NCBI GenBank assembly: GCA_943787465.1
Contig: CALSMN010000004.1
Span: forward strand, 297,662 to 361,661
Direction: 5' to 3'
Origin: an uncultured Bacteroidia bacterium
Lineage (GTDB): Bacteria; Bacteroidota; Bacteroidia; NS11-12g; UBA9320
DNA length: 64,000 nucleotides
In this document: one piece after another, positions 53,707 to 64,000 of the stretch
Position numbering within the stretch: position 1 is the stretch's first letter
Layout of the letters: each line of letters begins with the position of its first letter
Position numbers and translations under genes: made by a program
Notes under the pieces: model-generated
Seen by the model: the letters and a program-made list of their open reading frames with translations, nothing else
Told to the model about the DNA's origin: nothing
Database searches by the model: none

Positions 53707-54771
53707 CTAAAAACGTATTCCAAAATCCATAGGACACTGAATGTCGTTTCGGTAGCGTGATCCTTTCCTACCGCCTGCTTGTCTTCTTCCGTCTATATCA
53801 AAACTATAACTCATCGATAGTTCATGAGAACCGTACGTTCCGCCTAGTAATTTTGAGGTTGTAAAATCATAATTGTACCCAATACTCGTTTGATTGTTAT
53901 TGACTACATCGCTGGTATATCCCACTCCAAATATGAAACTATCAAATTCTTCGGGATTGAACTTAAAGGTTCTGTTTCTAATCCCGATATTAAAATATAC
54001 CGGTTTCAATACCACACGAGCAGACAGATTGAAGGTACTCATGGCTGCTTGATTTTCGAAATTAAAGTTAGGAGCAATCCCTCTTTTAAGGGTTTTGTCC
54101 AAGAACCAAATATTGCCATGTACCACGTACTTGAGCGGAACTGCCCGAATATCACTTCCTATGAAATTGGCCGTAGGAAAAACCGTGATGTGTTTCATAG
54201 CCAACCCTAACGATCCAAAAATTTGAGCTTCATTTTTGCCCCGAGGTAAAGCCCCTTTGGCCGCTATGCCTAAACTGAGATCGCCATAGTTGCGTTGAAA
54301 TTCATCTGGAAAAGCAAAATTGGTAGGATATATTTTGCCGTAATATTTATCAAACTGATCATCAAATTCTACACTGGACCAATCAATGGTTTTTTGACCA
54401 AAACCGGCATTCACGCCCCCACTTATTTTTAAATACCTTGAAATTTTAATGGGGAATGCAATGGTGGCTTCTACCTTATCGGTTCGAAGACGAGACTCTC
54501 CTTCCACATTTGACATTACCATGAAACCCAATCCAACGGCATTTCTAAGTTGGTGGGTGGATGTAAAATTAAATGCACGAAGTGCAGCCGGTATCCCTGG
54601 CCATTGTTCTCTATAGTTTAACCTATACTCATGGCCACGTATAATCCCTGGCGTTGCAGGGTTGTAATACAATGGGTTATCCAGTGTCGATGAGAATAGC
54701 GGGTCTTGAGCAAACGAATGATACCCCATCAAACTGGTAAAAATTAATATCCATATTCCTTTAATACTCAT
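53707..54771 (-). CDS. PorP/SprF-family type IX secretion membrane protein
   Basis: 354 residues. Signal peptide (1-21, ending HSFAQ), then QDPLFSSTLDNPLYYNPATP, the typical family start, and about 14 predicted strands of an outer-membrane barrel, ending MDFGIRF. In Flavobacterium SprF is required to secrete the adhesin SprB and its gene follows sprB; here the same order is seen, with the start codon overlapping the giant gene's stop by one base (TAATG). Likely the dedicated partner for that protein. Confidence 0.9.
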   Translation of the reverse strand: MSIKGIWILIFTSLMGYHSFAQDPLFSSTLDNPLYYNPATPGIIRGHEYRLNYREQWPGIPAALRAFNFTSTHQLRNAVGLGFMVMSNVEGESRLRTDKVEATIAFPIKISRYLKISGGVNAGFGQKTIDWSSVEFDDQFDKYYGKIYPTNFAFPDEFQRNYGDLSLGIAAKGALPRGKNEAQIFGSLGLAMKHITVFPTANFIGSDIRAVPLKYVVHGNIWFLDKTLKRGIAPNFNFENQAAMSTFNLSARVVLKPVYFNIGIRNRTFKFNPEEFDSFIFGVGYTSDVVNNNQTSIGYNYDFTTSKLLGGTYGSHELSMSYSFDIDGRRQAGGRKGSRYRNDIQCPMDFGIRF

Positions 54772-57700
54772 TATCTAATTAGCGTTACCGTTCCAAAACG
54801 TTTAACTGATCCATCTGGAAAAACTTTTCCAGGCCATATTCTACCATTGAGAAATTTGGCTGATATTTTCCACACATAGGTGTCTTGCGGCATGTCATTT
54901 CCCGCTACATCTTTTCCATCCCAACCTTCTAATGGTTCTGTTTTACTCAACTGGTCTGACTCCCATATTAAATTACCCCATGTATCGTAAATATAAATAT
55001 GATAGGTCTCTAATCCTATCCCGGTAGGCTTAAATGTATTTGCACCAGGGCCGCCAAATTCAGGAGAGAAAGCATTGGAAACAAATAGGTTGTACATTTC
55101 TAGGACATCTATCATCTTGGTTAAAGAATCTTTGCACCCAAAGCTGTTTGATGCCACAAGCGTTGTGTTATAAATTCCACTTCCTGGGTATCGATGGACT
55201 GGATTTTCTTCTGTACTCGATGCCCCGTCACCAAAATCCCAACTATATCTATCCGCACCTGAGCTGATATTCGTAAATGTGGTTGTTACATTTTCAATTT
55301 CAAAATCAAAGTCTGCCATTGGATTGGGATATACATTAATGACCGATGACAGGTCAAAGGTGTCACTACAATTCGCATTTCCATACACTATAAGTGATGG
55401 TGCATAAGCTCCAATCACCTCATAGGTGTATATATCGTCCTTGCGTGAACTTGTGTCACCGTTACCAAAATCCCATTTATTGTATAGATAGTTTGAGGAT
55501 ACATTCGTAAAATTAACTTCTAAGGGTACACAGCCACTTAAGGGTGTAATTAATGCATCGGCAGTTGGTGGATCATACACCTTTATAATTGAAGTTGCCG
55601 TATCCTTACATCCAAATTGGTTTGATGCTATTAAGGTATCCTTATAAATGCCCGTCTGGGTAAGCGTGAGCGATGGACTTGTTTGGGTAGATCTACTTCC
55701 GTCTCCAAAAATCCAATTGTACCCCAGTGCTCCAATGGATGTATTGGTGTAATCAACATCTACAGGATATTCACATAAACTGTCAACAGAGGCCACATAC
55801 CCGGCTAGGGGTCTAGGATGAACGATTAGATTTATGGATATACTATCCTTGCACCCATTTGCATACTCTGAAACTAATTTAACCCACTGAACGCCCACAT
55901 CGCCAAATATCTCTTTGGGATCATTTTTAACCGAGCTATTCCCATTACTAAAAGTCCACGAATTGAAACTACTGTCTGCTTTGAAATTCACCGTAAGCGG
56001 TTGACATCCATCTGTTGGAGATGCCGTAATGGAGGACTCCGGTTTGTCTAGTATATGTACATCCTTAGATATAGTAGCCGGGCAATTGTGTAAGGTAGAA
56101 TAGCCCGTATACTGAACATTAAAAATACCACTGTCTGTATATTGATGTGTTGGATTGGTTAAAACACTAGTTTTGCCATCACCAAAGTCCCAATATACTC
56201 CTGATATATCCGTTGATGTACTTCTAAAACGTATGGAATCAAACTGACATACCGAATCTCTGATAAAATCAAAACTTAGTATGGGTTCAGGATAGATTAA
56301 AATCTCTTGCTCAAATGTATCATATGAGCAGCTATCCGTTACAAATAATTTGACGGTAAAAGTCCCCGATTGGTTGAATGTGTGGGAAGGATTATTTACA
56401 TTACTTACATTACCATCTCCAAAATCCCAGGCATAATCGATATATCCTTTAGACGAATTCGTAAAGTTAACCGTAAGCGGCATACACCCTCTCAAGGTAT
56501 CCGTATTGAAAAATGCTTCCACTGTTTTGTATACCGTTATGGTCTTATCAGTGGTGTCTGCTCCACACTCATTTTTGGCAATGTATGTTATTGTGTAGTC
56601 TGACGGTAGCCTATCCGTTGTATAGATGTGGGACAAGGGTTCGTCAAACGTGAATTTAGTTGTCTTATACAAAGGTGATCCATCTCCAAAATTCCATATT
56701 AAGGTATCGGGATCTCCGTAGGTTAGGTTATTGGAGAATCGTAAATTCAATGGGCTACATCCTATATCCCGATCTGTCTCAAATAGAGCAACTGGTGTAG
56801 GATGAACCAATATAGAATCTACAAATGTGTCTATCTTACATTGATTCGATGCTACCAATCGAACATAATACGTGGTATCATGTCTACCTTGTAGATAAGT
56901 AATGGTATCTGGGATGAGCCCCATACTGGAATCTCCTTGACCATAATACCATGTGTAATCAGCATATGCTGCAAGTGAGGTATTTGTAAATGTAACTTCC
57001 AATGGAGCACAACCCTCATCTATACTTGGAATAAATGATGCCTGGGGAGCTCCAATAACTTGAATGAGGCTGCTTAAGGAATCAAAACAGCCAAAATCAC
57101 TCGTTGCTATTTGACGTATGGTATAATATCCTGTCGTATCAAAGAAGGCATTAGGTGATCTTCTTTGATCGGTTTTCCCATTACCAAAACTCCAGTCGTA
57201 TTGAACAGCTCCTGTGGTAGAGTTCGTGAAGGAAATTGAATCTTTCTCACACACTATCGTATCATTAGCAAAGTTTACGATTGGAATAGGATAGGACGTC
57301 ACTGATTTTGTTATTGAATCTATACAGCCATGACCATTGATGACAACCAATTGCACCTTATATAATCCGTCTTGGTTATACCTATGGTTTGGGTTTTGTA
57401 CCGTATCTGTTGATGCGTCCCCAAAATCCCAACCCCAATTGGATATAGGTGCACCCCCAGCTAACGATGAATCCGTAAATACGGTATTTTTATACTCACA
57501 TGCTTCAAGCGCACCAAAGTTGGCTAACGGTTCACCGAATGCTGTAAATTGCTTTTGTATGGTATCATAACACCCTGAAGAAGCTCTTACTATCAAACGA
57601 ACCGTGTAAATCGAATCTTGCGTATTACTACTATTACCAAACACATGACTTGGATTAGTCTGTACACTCGTATCCCCATCCCCAAAATCCCATCGTAAAC

Positions 57701-60700
57701 TCAATCCACTTGGTGTACTAGCATCTCGAAAACTAATCTGCGTATCCCCACATCCCGTCGTGTCAGACATCCTAAAGTCCGCCACAGGATCCTTGATCGT
57801 GACAAATCTTCGTACCAATGTATCATTGCTACATCCATAATTATTACTCGTAATCAAACGGACATACACCGTATCCCCATCACTACTCATCGTATAACTA
57901 TTAAAGCCTGTACCACTAAAACTACTCAATACCGTCGAGGAATCCGACCCCCATATCGTCCAACTATACCCATCGTTAGCATTGACATACTGCCTCAAAT
58001 TTATCAATGCCGAATCCAATACCAATGGAGCACATCCCGATGTCAATATCGGTGCAAAATCTGCCTTCGTATCCGGATGGATAACCACCGTGTCTACAAA
58101 CGTATCCCTACACCCATGCATGCTCTCTGATATCAACTCTACAGCATATAAACTGTCTACCAATCCTGTGTTGGTATACCGCTTCTTAGGATCTCGCTGT
58201 ACTGACCCAAAGTCCCATACAAATCCCATCGTTCCTATACCCTCTGAATTATACGGATCCGATAGGTTCGTAAAATACGCCGTGTCTGGACTACAACTGT
58301 CCGGTAAACTAAAACTATACTTCGCCAGTGGCTTCGGATAGACTACCGTATACTGCGTATCCTTATCTTCACATCCCTGATTGGAAGTACTCGTTAATAG
58401 CAATCGATAACTTATCGCACTACTACTCCTATTAATCGGAAATACTATGCTCGGCTCATACAACGTGTCATTTAAACTCACTCCCGTACTTGGGCTTACT
58501 ACCCACTTATATCCATGACCATACTTCGATAACGAGTCCGTATGGTTATCTGCCAATAAACTAACCGCACCACAACTGCCCGTATCTATACTGAAACTCG
58601 CGTTGGGTCGTGAATACACCTCTACACTATCGGTTATGGAATCCTTACATCCATCTACCGATGTGACTAATAACTGAATGCTATAGGTCGTGTCTACCTC
58701 ACTATCATTGTCCGGAAATACTAAACTTGGTGTGCTACTACTGGTTGTATTGATCTGTACAGAACCATGACTCGAACTCCACTGTGAACTAAAACTACTC
58801 CCCTTATATATACTCGTATTGCTCGTACTTAACGTTGCTGGTGCACACGTGCTACTGCTACTTAATCCATAACCCGCTAAAGGAAGTGGATACAACTTTA
58901 TATCCTTACTTATCGTATCGGAACACCCTGAGCCTGCCGTTACTATCAAACGAACCGTGTAAATCGAATCTTGCGTATTACTACTATTACCAAACACATG
59001 ACTTGGATTAGTCTGTACACTCGTATCCCCATCCCCAAAATCCCATCGTAAACTCAATCCACTTGGTGTACTAGCATCTCGAAAACTAATCTGCGTATCC
59101 CCACATCCCGTCGTGTCAGACATCCTAAAGTCCGCCACAGGATCCTTGATCGTGACAAATCTTCGTACCAATGTATCATTGCTACATCCATAATTATTAC
59201 TCGTAATCAAACGGACATACACCGTATCCCCATCACTACTCATCGTATAACTATTAAAGCCTGTACCACTAAAACTACTCAATACCGTCGAGGAATCCGA
59301 CCCCCATATCGTCCAACTATACCCATCGTTAGCATTGACATACTGCCTCAAATTTATCAATGCCGAATCCAATACCAATGGAGCACATCCCGATGTCAAT
59401 ATCGGTGCAAAATCTGCCTTCGTATCCGGATGGATAACCACCGTGTCTACAAACGTATCCCTACACCCATGCATGCTCTCTGATATCAACTCTACAGCAT
59501 ATAAACTGTCTACCAATCCTGTGTTGGTATACCGCTTCTTAGGATCTCGCTGTACTGACCCAAAGTCCCATACAAATCCCATCGTTCCTATACCCTCTGA
59601 ATTATACGGATCCGATAGGTTCGTAAAATACGCCGTGTCTGGACTACAACTGTCCGGTAAACTAAAACTATACTTCGCCAGTGGCTTCGGATAGACTACC
59701 GTATACTGCGTATCCTTATCTTCACATCCCTGATTGGAAGTACTCGTTAATAGCAATCGATAACTTATCGCACTACTACTCCTATTAATCGGAAATACTA
59801 TGCTCGGCTCATACAACGTGTCATTTAAACTCACTCCCGTACTTGGGCTTACTACCCACTTATATCCATGACCATACTTCGATAACGAGTCCGTATGGTT
59901 ATCTGCCAATAAACTAACCGCACCACAACTGCCCGTATCTATACTGAAACTCGCGTTGGGTCGTGAATACACCTCTACACTATCGGTTATGGAATCCTTA
60001 CATCCATCTACCGATGTGACTAATAACTGAATGCTATAGGTCGTGTCTACCTCACTATCATTGTCCGGAAATACTAAACTTGGTGTGCTACTACTGGTTG
60101 TATTGATCTGTACAGAACCATGACTCGAACTCCACTGTGAACTAAAACTACTCCCCTTATATATACTCGTATTGCTCGTACTTAACGTTGCTGGTGCACA
60201 CGTGCTACTGCTACTTAATCCATAACCCGCTAAAGGAAGTGGATACAACTTTATATCCTTACTTATCGTATCGGAACACCCTGAGCCTGCCGTTACTATC
60301 AAACGAACCGTGTAAATCGAATCTTGCGTATTACTACTATTACCAAACACATGACTTGGATTAGTCTGTACACTCGTATCCCCATCCCCAAAATCCCATC
60401 GTAAACTCAATCCACTTGGTGTACTAGCATCTCGAAAACTAATCTGCGTATCCCCACATCCCGTCGTGTCAGACATCCTAAAGTCCGCCACAGGATCCTT
60501 GATCGTGACAAATCTTCGTACCAATGTATCATTGCTACATCCATAATTATTACTCGTAATCAAACGGACATACACCGTATCCCCATCACTACTCATCGTA
60601 TAACTATTAAAGCCTGTACCACTAAAACTACTCAATACCGTCGAGGAATCCGACCCCCATATCGTCCAACTATACCCATCGTTAGCATTGACATACTGCC

Positions 60701-63700
60701 TCAAATTTATCAATGCCGAATCCAATACCAATGGAGCACATCCCGATGTCAATATCGGTGCAAAATCTGCCTTCGTATCCGGATGGATAACCACCGTGTC
60801 TACAAACGTATCCCTACACCCATGCATGCTCTCTGATATCAACTCTACAGCATATAAACTGTCTACCAATCCTGTGTTGGTATACCGCTTCTTAGGATCT
60901 CGCTGTACTGACCCAAAGTCCCATACAAATCCCATCGTTCCTATACCCTCTGAATTATACGGATCCGATAGGTTCGTAAAATACGCCGTGTCTGGACTAC
61001 AACTGTCCGGTAAACTAAAACTATACTTCGCCAGTGGCTTCGGATAGACTACCGTATACTGCGTATCCTTATCTTCACATCCCTGATTGGAAGTACTCGT
61101 TAATAGCAATCGATAACTTATCGCACTACTACTCCTATTAATCGGAAATACTATGCTCGGCTCATACAACGTGTCATTTAAACTCACTCCCGTACTTGGG
61201 CTTACTACCCACTTATATCCATGACCATACTTCGATAACGAGTCCGTATGGTTATCTGCCAATAAACTAACCGCACCACAACTGCCCGTATCTATACTGA
61301 AACTCGCGTTGGGTCGTGAATACACCTCTACACTATCGGTTATGGAATCCTTACATCCATCTACCGATGTGACTAATAACTGAATGCTATAGGTCGTGTC
61401 TACCTCACTATCATTGTCCGGAAATACTAAACTTGGTGTGCTACTACTGGTTGTATTGATCTGTACAGAACCATGACTCGAACTCCACTGTGAACTAAAA
61501 CTACTCCCCTTATATATACTCGTATTGCTCGTACTTAACGTTGCTGGTGCACACGTGCTACTGCTACTTAATCCATAACCCGCTAAAGGAAGTGGATACA
61601 ACTTTATATCCTTACTTATCGTATCGGAACACCCTGAGCCTGCCGTTACTATCAAACGAACCGTGTAAATCGAATCTTGCGTATTACTACTATTACCAAA
61701 CACATGACTTGGATTAGTCTGTACACTCGTATCCCCATCCCCAAAATCCCATCGTAAACTCAATCCACTTGGTGTACTAGCATCTCGAAAACTAATCTGC
61801 GTATCCCCACATCCCGTCGTGTCAGACATCCTAAAGTCCGCCACAGGATCCTTGATCGTGACAAATCTTCGTACCAATGTATCATTGCTACATCCATAAT
61901 TATTACTCGTAATCAAACGGACATACACCGTATCCCCATCACTACTCATCGTATAACTATTAAAGCCTGTACCACTAAAACTACTCAATACCGTCGAGGA
62001 ATCCGACCCCCATATCGTCCAACTATACCCATCGTTAGCATTGACATACTGCCTCAAATTTATCAATGCCGAATCCAATACCAATGGAGCACATCCCGAT
62101 GTCAATATCGGTGCAAAATCTGCCTTCGTATCCGGATGGATAACCACCGTGTCTACAAACGTATCCCTACACCCATGCATGCTCTCTGATATCAACTCTA
62201 CAGCATATAAACTGTCTACCAATCCTGTGTTGGTATACCGCTTCTTAGGATCTCGCTGTACTGACCCAAAGTCCCATACAAATCCCATCGTTCCTATACC
62301 CTCTGAATTATACGGATCCGATAGGTTCGTAAAATACGCCGTGTCTGGACTACAACTGTCCGGTAAACTAAAACTATACTTCGCCAGTGGCTTCGGATAG
62401 ACTACCGTATACTGCGTATCCTTATCTTCACATCCCTGATTGGAAGTACTCGTTAATAGCAATCGATAACTTATCGCACTACTACTCCTATTAATCGGAA
62501 ATACTATGCTCGGCTCATACAACGTGTCATTTAAACTCACTCCCGTACTTGGGCTTACTACCCACTTATATCCATGACCATACTTCGATAACGAGTCCGT
62601 ATGGTTATCTGCCAATAAACTAACCGCACCACAACTGCCCGTATCTATACTGAAACTCGCGTTGGGTCGTGAATACACCTCTACACTATCGGTTATGGAA
62701 TCCTTACATCCATCTACCGATGTGACTAATAACTGAATGCTATAGGTCGTGTCTACCTCACTATCATTGTCCGGAAATACTAAACTTGGTGTGCTACTAC
62801 TGGTTGTATTGATCTGTACAGAACCATGACTCGAACTCCACTGTGAACTAAAACTACTCCCCTTATATATACTCGTATTGCTCGTACTTAACGTTGCTGG
62901 TGCACACGTGCTACTGCTACTTAATCCATAACCCGCTAAAGGAAGTGGATACAACTTTATATCCTTACTTATCGTATCGGAGCACCCTGAGCCTGCCGTT
63001 ACTATCAAACGAACCGTGTAAATCGAATCTTGCGTATTACTACTATTACCAAACACATGACTTGGATTAGTCTGTACACTCGTATCCCCATCCCCAAAAT
63101 CCCATCGTAAACTCAATCCACTTGGTGTACTAGCATCTCGAAAACTAATCTGCGTATCCCCACATCCCGTCGTGTCAGACATCCTAAAGTCCGCCACAGG
63201 ATCCTTGATCGTGACAAATCTTCGTACCAATGTATCATTGCTACATCCATAATTATTACTCGTAATCAAACGGACATACACCGTATCCCCATCACTACTC
63301 ATCGTATAACTATTAAAGCCTGTACCACTAAAACTACTCAATACCGTCGAGGAATCCGACCCCCATATCGTCCAACTATACCCATCGTTAGCATTGACAT
63401 ACTGCCTCAAATTTATCAATGCCGAATCCAATACCAATGGAGCACATCCCGATGTCAATATCGGTGCAAAATCTGCCTTCGTATCCGGATGGATAACCAC
63501 CGTGTCTACAAACGTATCCCTACACCCATGCATGCTCTCTGATATCAACTCTACAGCATATAAACTGTCTACCAATCCTGTGTTGGTATACCGCTTCTTA
63601 GGATCTCGCTGTACTGACCCAAAGTCCCATACAAATCCCATCGTTCCTATACCCTCTGAATTATACGGATCCGATAGGTTCGTAAAATACGCCGTGTCTG

Positions 63701-64000
63701 GACTACAACTGTCCGGTAAACTAAAACTATACTTCGCCAGTGGCTTCGGATAGACTACCGTATACTGCGTATCCTTATCTTCACATCCCTGATTGGAAGT
63801 ACTCGTTAATAGCAATCGATAACTTATCGCACTACTACTCCTATTAATCGGAAATACTATGCTCGGCTCATACAACGTGTCATTTAAACTCACTCCCGTA
63901 CTTGGGCTTACTACCCACTTATATCCATGACCATACTTCGATAACGAGTCCGTATGGTTATCTGCCAATAAACTAACCGCACCACAACTGCCCGTATCTA
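54771..64000 (-). CDS. Giant PKD-repeat surface protein with T9SS type B (CHU_C) tail, 5' end outside the window
   Basis: The frame is open to the window edge, giving more than 3070 residues. From the right edge down to 57587 it consists of a 451-residue unit, copied at least 4.7 times, each with about five PKD-like or Ig-like domains marked by WDFGDG, FGDG-type turns and paired cysteines (GCSDT, GCKDS, GCEDK, GCRDT). A non-repeated part of about 940 residues with a further ten or so PKD domains (WDFGDGKTS, WIFGDGSRS) follows, and the protein ends in the gliding-motility-type C-terminal domain (FVSNAFSPEFGGPGANTF; GWDGKDVAGNDMPQDTYVWK). It is predicted to be exported by the type IX system and to act as an adhesin or filament like SprB. 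Coupled to the SprF-like gene by a one-base overlap. The start is not visible. Confidence 0.88.
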   Translation of the reverse strand, partial: DTGSCGAVSLLADNHTDSLSKYGHGYKWVVSPSTGVSLNDTLYEPSIVFPINRSSSAISYRLLLTSTSNQGCEDKDTQYTVVYPKPLAKYSFSLPDSCSPDTAYFTNLSDPYNSEGIGTMGFVWDFGSVQRDPKKRYTNTGLVDSLYAVELISESMHGCRDTFVDTVVIHPDTKADFAPILTSGCAPLVLDSALINLRQYVNANDGYSWTIWGSDSSTVLSSFSGTGFNSYTMSSDGDTVYVRLITSNNYGCSNDTLVRRFVTIKDPVADFRMSDTTGCGDTQISFRDASTPSGLSLRWDFGDGDTSVQTNPSHVFGNSSNTQDSIYTVRLIVTAGSGCSDTISKDIKLYPLPLAGYGLSSSSTCAPATLSTSNTSIYKGSSFSSQWSSSHGSVQINTTSSSTPSLVFPDNDSEVDTTYSIQLLVTSVDGCKDSITDSVEVYSRPNASFSIDTGSCGAVSLLADNHTDSLSKYGHGYKWVVSPSTGVSLNDTLYEPSIVFPINRSSSAISYRLLLTSTSNQGCEDKDTQYTVVYPKPLAKYSFSLPDSCSPDTAYFTNLSDPYNSEGIGTMGFVWDFGSVQRDPKKRYTNTGLVDSLYAVELISESMHGCRDTFVDTVVIHPDTKADFAPILTSGCAPLVLDSALINLRQYVNANDGYSWTIWGSDSSTVLSSFSGTGFNSYTMSSDGDTVYVRLITSNNYGCSNDTLVRRFVTIKDPVADFRMSDTTGCGDTQISFRDASTPSGLSLRWDFGDGDTSVQTNPSHVFGNSSNTQDSIYTVRLIVTAGSGCSDTISKDIKLYPLPLAGYGLSSSSTCAPATLSTSNTSIYKGSSFSSQWSSSHGSVQINTTSSSTPSLVFPDNDSEVDTTYSIQLLVTSVDGCKDSITDSVEVYSRPNASFSIDTGSCGAVSLLADNHTDSLSKYGHGYKWVVSPSTGVSLNDTLYEPSIVFPINRSSSAISYRLLLTSTSNQGCEDKDTQYTVVYPKPLAKYSFSLPDSCSPDTAYFTNLSDPYNSEGIGTMGFVWDFGSVQRDPKKRYTNTGLVDSLYAVELISESMHGCRDTFVDTVVIHPDTKADFAPILTSGCAPLVLDSALINLRQYVNANDGYSWTIWGSDSSTVLSSFSGTGFNSYTMSSDGDTVYVRLITSNNYGCSNDTLVRRFVTIKDPVADFRMSDTTGCGDTQISFRDASTPSGLSLRWDFGDGDTSVQTNPSHVFGNSSNTQDSIYTVRLIVTAGSGCSDTISKDIKLYPLPLAGYGLSSSSTCAPATLSTSNTSIYKGSSFSSQWSSSHGSVQINTTSSSTPSLVFPDNDSEVDTTYSIQLLVTSVDGCKDSITDSVEVYSRPNASFSIDTGSCGAVSLLADNHTDSLSKYGHGYKWVVSPSTGVSLNDTLYEPSIVFPINRSSSAISYRLLLTSTSNQGCEDKDTQYTVVYPKPLAKYSFSLPDSCSPDTAYFTNLSDPYNSEGIGTMGFVWDFGSVQRDPKKRYTNTGLVDSLYAVELISESMHGCRDTFVDTVVIHPDTKADFAPILTSGCAPLVLDSALINLRQYVNANDGYSWTIWGSDSSTVLSSFSGTGFNSYTMSSDGDTVYVRLITSNNYGCSNDTLVRRFVTIKDPVADFRMSDTTGCGDTQISFRDASTPSGLSLRWDFGDGDTSVQTNPSHVFGNSSNTQDSIYTVRLIVTAGSGCSDTISKDIKLYPLPLAGYGLSSSSTCAPATLSTSNTSIYKGSSFSSQWSSSHGSVQINTTSSSTPSLVFPDNDSEVDTTYSIQLLVTSVDGCKDSITDSVEVYSRPNASFSIDTGSCGAVSLLADNHTDSLSKYGHGYKWVVSPSTGVSLNDTLYEPSIVFPINRSSSAISYRLLLTSTSNQGCEDKDTQYTVVYPKPLAKYSFSLPDSCSPDTAYFTNLSDPYNSEGIGTMGFVWDFGSVQRDPKKRYTNTGLVDSLYAVELISESMHGCRDTFVDTVVIHPDTKADFAPILTSGCAPLVLDSALINLRQYVNANDGYSWTIWGSDSSTVLSSFSGTGFNSYTMSSDGDTVYVRLITSNNYGCSNDTLVRRFVTIKDPVADFRMSDTTGCGDTQISFRDASTPSGLSLRWDFGDGDTSVQTNPSHVFGNSSNTQDSIYTVRLIVRASSGCYDTIQKQFTAFGEPLANFGALEACEYKNTVFTDSSLAGGAPISNWGWDFGDASTDTVQNPNHRYNQDGLYKVQLVVINGHGCIDSITKSVTSYPIPIVNFANDTIVCEKDSISFTNSTTGAVQYDWSFGNGKTDQRRSPNAFFDTTGYYTIRQIATSDFGCFDSLSSLIQVIGAPQASFIPSIDEGCAPLEVTFTNTSLAAYADYTWYYGQGDSSMGLIPDTITYLQGRHDTTYYVRLVASNQCKIDTFVDSILVHPTPVALFETDRDIGCSPLNLRFSNNLTYGDPDTLIWNFGDGSPLYKTTKFTFDEPLSHIYTTDRLPSDYTITYIAKNECGADTTDKTITVYKTVEAFFNTDTLRGCMPLTVNFTNSSKGYIDYAWDFGDGNVSNVNNPSHTFNQSGTFTVKLFVTDSCSYDTFEQEILIYPEPILSFDFIRDSVCQFDSIRFRSTSTDISGVYWDFGDGKTSVLTNPTHQYTDSGIFNVQYTGYSTLHNCPATISKDVHILDKPESSITASPTDGCQPLTVNFKADSSFNSWTFSNGNSSVKNDPKEIFGDVGVQWVKLVSEYANGCKDSISINLIVHPRPLAGYVASVDSLCEYPVDVDYTNTSIGALGYNWIFGDGSRSTQTSPSLTLTQTGIYKDTLIASNQFGCKDTATSIIKVYDPPTADALITPLSGCVPLEVNFTNVSSNYLYNKWDFGNGDTSSRKDDIYTYEVIGAYAPSLIVYGNANCSDTFDLSSVINVYPNPMADFDFEIENVTTTFTNISSGADRYSWDFGDGASSTEENPVHRYPGSGIYNTTLVASNSFGCKDSLTKMIDVLEMYNLFVSNAFSPEFGGPGANTFKPTGIGLETYHIYIYDTWGNLIWESDQLSKTEPLEGWDGKDVAGNDMPQDTYVWKISAKFLNGRIWPGKVFPDGSVKRFGTVTLIR
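57587..64000 (-). repeat. Near-identical 1353-bp tandem repeats inside the giant gene
   Basis: Copies begin at 57587, 58940, 60293, 61646 and 62999 (the last cut by the window edge), all in frame (451 codons). The only difference I noticed is G at 62982 where the other copies have A (e.g. 61629), a silent change in a Cys codon. The left boundary is sharp: TTACTATCAAACG is shared, the bases before it are not. Confidence 0.93.

Noticed and set aside
57982..63753. Five identical 119-residue plus-strand frames, one per repeat unit
   Set aside because: They are antisense shadows of the giant gene and repeat only because the underlying DNA repeats; composition does not look coding.
57587..64000. 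CRISPR-like array
   Set aside because: The repeat unit is 1353 bp, coding and contiguous, with no spacers.

Overview
The window looks like a chromosomal segment of a Bacteroidota bacterium, probably of the Flavobacteriales/Cryomorphaceae-like side. The evidence is AT-rich DNA, start codons without Shine-Dalgarno sequences, -7 promoter elements of the Bacteroidetes type TAnnTTTG, several proteins ending in type IX secretion (T9SS) sorting domains, a PorP/SprF protein next to a giant PKD-repeat surface protein, and menaquinone genes. Genus cannot be read from the sequence.

Layout. 1-4.2 kb: a truncated membrane protein, a small secreted protein, a frameshifted TonB-dependent receptor, a Kazal-type inhibitor with a T9SS tail, and an MBL-fold hydrolase. 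4.2-13.9 kb: dense housekeeping genes (hybrid malic enzyme maeB, GNAT, VIT-family transporter, dxs, lpxK, rsmA, mgtE, a patatin and a small T9SS protein). 14-27.5 kb: menA-menC, a secreted protein of unknown function, an M1 peptidase divergent from a DUF6702 protein, uvrB, a DUF6340-like lipoprotein, anmK with a Glu/Leu/Phe/Val dehydrogenase, an outer-membrane-like protein and an FKBP isomerase. 27.5-28.9 kb: an AAA/DUF4143 ATPase with a long palindrome upstream. 28.9-34.9 kb: a fatty-acid beta-oxidation operon (tetR-type regulator, hydroxyacyl-CoA dehydrogenase/enoyl-CoA hydratase, thiolase, acyl-CoA dehydrogenase). 35-38.3 kb: metK and glmS. 38.3-39.2 kb: an island of gene fragments. 39.2-46.6 kb: a small KOW-like protein, a DUF2147 protein, a fused 2-oxo acid dehydrogenase E1, SDR-type threonine dehydrogenase, a DUF1684 lipoprotein, an outer-membrane protein and an S9 peptidase. 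46.7-64 kb: a cell-surface region with a 1462-residue T9SS protein, three tandem mosaic lipoproteins, tRNA-Val, a PorP/SprF protein, and a giant PKD protein that runs off the right edge.

The most unusual parts are at the right end. The giant protein carries a 1353-bp (451-residue) unit repeated at least 4.7 times with a single base difference noticed between copies. The three lipoproteins have identical N-termini, swapped blocks in the middle and end, and a 27-bp relic of a fourth copy, which is a pattern expected from gene conversion. Smaller puzzles are the palindrome repeated at the DUF4143 start codon, two diverged fragments of one gene family in opposite orientation behind glmS, and several promoters so close to the start codon that the mRNAs may be leaderless.
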